This document shows positions 58,203 through 60,173 of a stretch of DNA of 60,173 nucleotides, piece by piece. Each line of letters starts with the position of its first letter. The stretch's first letter is position 1. The notes under the pieces are model-generated. The model made no database searches and was not told the origin of the DNA. It worked only from the letters and a program-made list of their open reading frames with translations. The stretch comes from an uncultured bacterium (GTDB lineage Bacteria; Desulfobacterota; GWC2-55-46). The position numbers and the translations under genes are program-made. Location: assembly GCA_905339405.1 (NCBI GenBank), contig CAJPGC010000002.1, positions 1 to 60,173 of the forward strand, read 5' to 3'.

Positions 58203-58702
58203 ACAGCGCCCTTGAGATAAAAAAGCCGCTCATACGCACAGCCATGGCCGCTGACAGGGACGGCATATGGACAGTCTTTTTGACGTCGGTGCTCGAGCTC
58301 TGCGGCACTCACTACGAGCGTGAAGAGGTGCTTGCCTGGGCAAAGTCCCTGGAGCCCGAAGCCTTCGCGGCCTCAATCAGCACGGCCCAGACCCTCGTTG
58401 CAGAGGACGAGGGCCGGATTGTGGCCTTCGGCCAGTTCAACCCCGGACAGGGCGAGGTTGAAGCCCTGTACGTGGCCCCGGAGTTCATTGGCCGCGGCCT
58501 GGGAAGGTCTCTTTTAAGGATGTTCGAGGAGTCGGCCCTTGAAAAAGGCATAGGCTGGATGCAGATGGGCTCGACCCTCAACGCCGTAGGCTTCTTCGAG
58601 AAAGAGGGCTACAAGCAGGCGCGCATGGAGCAGCTGAGGCTCGTTGATGGCACGACTCTTCCGCGCATAAGGATGTCGAAGAGCTTTCCGGAGAAGGGTT
58701 AG
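58199..58702 (+). CDS. GNAT family N-acetyltransferase
   Basis: 167 residues from ATG at 58199, overlapping the thiC stop as ATGA; the frame is open to 58157. The acetyl-CoA loop VEALYVAPEFIGRGLGRSLL has the R/Q-GxG/A pattern, followed by helix MFEESALEKG and NAVGFFEKEGYKQA. N-terminal ~60 residues are less conserved. Substrate not predictable. It is probably the last gene of the thiamine operon. Confidence 0.85.
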   Translation: MNSALEIKKPLIRTAMAADRDGIWTVFLTSVLELCGTHYEREEVLAWAKSLEPEAFAASISTAQTLVAEDEGRIVAFGQFNPGQGEVEALYVAPEFIGRGLGRSLLRMFEESALEKGIGWMQMGSTLNAVGFFEKEGYKQARMEQLRLVDGTTLPRIRMSKSFPEKG

Positions 58703-58833
58703 TCATTTTTTTAAGTGGGTTCAGCTGAAAAATGCCCATCTGGTAACAGATTCTTCGCTACGCTCAGAATGACAGGTTATAAATCATTCTGCAAAGCCCA
58801 TCTGGCGCTCCCGCGCAAAAAAATATTTTTTTA

Positions 58834-59005
58834 AAATACCGTGTAACGCGGCTGCCGCCGCTCTTTGTAACATGCTCCGCTTGCTTTCCGCCTCCCCAAC
58901 CCGCGAAACGCGCCCCTGAGGTCGCTTCGCTCCCAAGCTTCCCCTGCGCGTTTCGCCCTTCCTCCCTTAGGCGACGCTCCGCATGTTACGGTGTATGGTT
59001 AAAAA
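58834..59005. repeat. Dispersed intergenic repeat, copy B (inverted)
   Basis: Reverse-complement match of copy A at 47749-47912. Termini carry ATACCGTGTAA and TTACGGTGTAT, which form a short inverted repeat; internal blocks are GCGGCTGCCGCCGCTC and CCTGAGGTCGCTTCGCTC. No transposase or coding frame. Confidence 0.8.
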
Positions 59006-59082
59006 CGAAAACCAAAAAAGCAATTATCTATCTTATTCTAAAGGATGGACTTAGCCCCTACTTTCTTTTCAGCAGCTTCAAT

Positions 59083-59113
59083 AAAAAAAGGCGGGCCGTC
59101 AGGCCCGCCTTTG
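59083..59113 (-). terminator. Terminator of the GAF-GGDEF gene
   Basis: GGCGGGCC / GGCCCGCC with loop GTCA; on the minus strand it is followed by TTTTTTT. Located 20 bases past the stop at 59133. Confidence 0.92.
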
Positions 59114-59132
59114 AAATTCCAATCCGCTTTTT

Positions 59133-60173
59133 CTAAGTCTCGGCTATCTTCACCTGGTTCTTGCCGCCCCACTTCGCCTTGTACAAGGCGTCGTCGGCGT
59201 GGTTGACGAGGTCGCCGGAGTTCATGGCGCCCTTCTGAGGGTAGGAAGCAACGCCTATGCTCATGGTTATCTTGTGGTTCACGAGCCCGGCATAAGCGCT
59301 CGCCGCTATCGCTTCGCGCAGCCTCTCTGCCTCCTCGACGGCGCCCTTCTGGAGCGTGTGCGGCAGTATGACCGCGAACTCCTCGCCGCCGTAGCGGGCG
59401 ACGATGTCGGTCTTCCTCACGCCTTTTCTTATCGTGGCGGCTATCTCTTTTAATACGACGTCGCCGACCCTGTGGCCGTAGGTGTCGTGTCTCTGCTTGA
59501 AGTTGTCGATGTCCATCATTATGAGCGACAGCGGGGTTTCGTACCTTACCGCCCTCTCGAACTCCTCTTCGAGCCTCGAGTAGAAGAAGTTGTGGTTATA
59601 CAGGTTCGTCAGGTGGTCCTTTACCGCCATCTCGCGCAGGTAGTCCTTCTCCTTTACGACCTTCTCGAAAAGGCGCGCGTTCCTGAGGGCATGGAACGAC
59701 GCGTTCGCCACGATGCGGCAGAAGTCGACCTCTTTTTTGGTAAAGCCGTGCATTTTTCTGCGCGTGCGGAGGAACAGCGTCCCCAGCACCTCGTCGTTGA
59801 AGACTATGGGGACTATGAGGACGCTCATGCCGCCCAGGTCGTGTATGCATTCCTTCACAGGGTTCATTAGAGGGTGCGTCGTGATATCGTCGAGGGCGAG
59901 CGGAGTCTTGGTGCTTACGACCTTTTTTATCTCCGGGTACTTGGATAGGTCTATCCTCAGCTCCTTTACAGACGGGTCCTCGTGGGAGGCGAGCACGTAC
60001 GCCTCGTCCTCCTTGGCGATGAGGACTATCGAACACCTCACGGCCTCTGTTATCCCGGCTACCTTGCTCACTATCGCGCTCAGGACTTCGGAGGGGTCGA
60101 GGGTCGCGGACATCGCGGTCGTGATATCGAGGATGGTCTCGAGGTTCCTCTTGTCCTCTTCGAGCTCTCGGTA
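59133..60173 (-). CDS. GAF-GGDEF diguanylate cyclase, 5' end beyond window
   Basis: The frame stays open to the right edge (codons for YRELEEDKRNLETILDITTA precede the first ATG at 60113), so the start and perhaps an N-terminal sensor are missing. A GAF domain spans ~residues 5-150 after that ATG (SIVLIAKEDEAYVLASHED, VLIVPIVFNDEVLGTLFLR, KEVDFCRIVANASFHALRNA as key residues). GGDEF domain: DHLTNLYNHNFF, MMDIDNFKQRHDTYGH, VARYGGEEFAVILPH, and RKTD five residues before GGEEF, the RxxD inhibitory site. Cytosolic signal-responsive c-di-GMP synthase. Confidence 0.93.
   Translation of the reverse strand, partial: YRELEEDKRNLETILDITTAMSATLDPSEVLSAIVSKVAGITEAVRCSIVLIAKEDEAYVLASHEDPSVKELRIDLSKYPEIKKVVSTKTPLALDDITTHPLMNPVKECIHDLGGMSVLIVPIVFNDEVLGTLFLRTRRKMHGFTKKEVDFCRIVANASFHALRNARLFEKVVKEKDYLREMAVKDHLTNLYNHNFFYSRLEEEFERAVRYETPLSLIMMDIDNFKQRHDTYGHRVGDVVLKEIAATIRKGVRKTDIVARYGGEEFAVILPHTLQKGAVEEAERLREAIAASAYAGLVNHKITMSIGVASYPQKGAMNSGDLVNHADDALYKAKWGGKNQVKIAET

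Larger units (their letters stand above)
58703..59132. other. Gene-free interval with two repeats and a terminator
   Basis: No gene. It holds a palindromic common repeat near 58755-58784 (CAGATTCTTCGCTACGCTCAG), copy B of the dispersed element and the terminator of the GAF-GGDEF gene. Confidence 0.5.

Noticed and set aside
1-60173. CRISPR arrays or cas genes
   Set aside because: No regularly spaced direct repeats and no cas-like protein were seen. The 61-bp repeats at 48978 and 49149 occur only twice.

Overview
The window is a GC-rich bacterial chromosome segment with dense, mostly short-spaced genes. A siroheme-dependent heme pathway (AhbD heme b synthase, precorrin-2 dehydrogenase, a CobA-HemD fusion), a short anaerobe-type ThiC, a HydG-like radical SAM enzyme in a thiamine operon, and several GT-C/TPR glycosyltransferase-like proteins suggest an anaerobic or microaerophilic deltaproteobacterium-like (Desulfobacterota) or Nitrospirota-like organism. 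This assignment is an inference from gene content; no phylogenetic marker was tested.

Layout. 0-5 kb: end of a polysaccharide ABC-exporter ATPase, then three phage tail-fibre/tail-spike-like genes standing alone. 5.2-10.7 kb: three large membrane proteins with C-terminal TPRs, resembling TMTC O-mannosyltransferases. 10.9-23.7 kb: a segment bounded by a 47-bp copy of the 3' half of a tRNA-Met (left) and the intact tRNA-Met (right). It carries an arsR-arsC-acr3 operon with a truncated divergent permease, an AsmA protein, a LapA-like protein, a hybrid histidine kinase, a CheB-CheR-PAS protein and a kinase-like protein without its phospho-accepting histidine. The geometry is that of an island integrated in a tRNA 3' end, but no integrase remains. 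23.8-27.4 kb: a TolB-like/FG-GAP exported protein, a thioredoxin-like ferredoxin and an orphan DNA methyltransferase.

27.4-36.5 kb is the tetrapyrrole cluster: precorrin-2 dehydrogenase, a CcsA/HemX-like membrane protein, hemA, hemC, a lipoprotein, cobA-hemD, hemB and ahbD. Together they take glutamyl-tRNA to uroporphyrinogen III, then toward siroheme and, with AhbA/B/C encoded elsewhere, to heme. 36.6-49 kb holds an RDD protein, a fourth TMTC-like protein, a rhodanese/diguanylate cyclase pair, a yheU-lpxH-like-aroE-ribF run, a Dabb-rnr-ubiB run, fructose-6-phosphate aldolase and tRNA-Leu(CAG). 49.3-51.7 kb is a compact operon of a family 2 glycosyltransferase, a DUF2304 protein and a fifth TMTC-like protein. 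It looks like a donor synthase paired with a GT-C transferase.

52.0-58.7 kb: an ANTAR response regulator, then a TPP riboswitch with attenuator leading a thiazole/pyrimidine operon (HydG/ThiH-like, thiS, thiG, lgt, thiE, thiC, GNAT). The window ends in a GAF-GGDEF diguanylate cyclase cut by the right edge. Several families of intergenic palindromes lie between genes. One family occurs inside both the heme and the thiamine clusters, and another is present as two inverted copies 11 kb apart.
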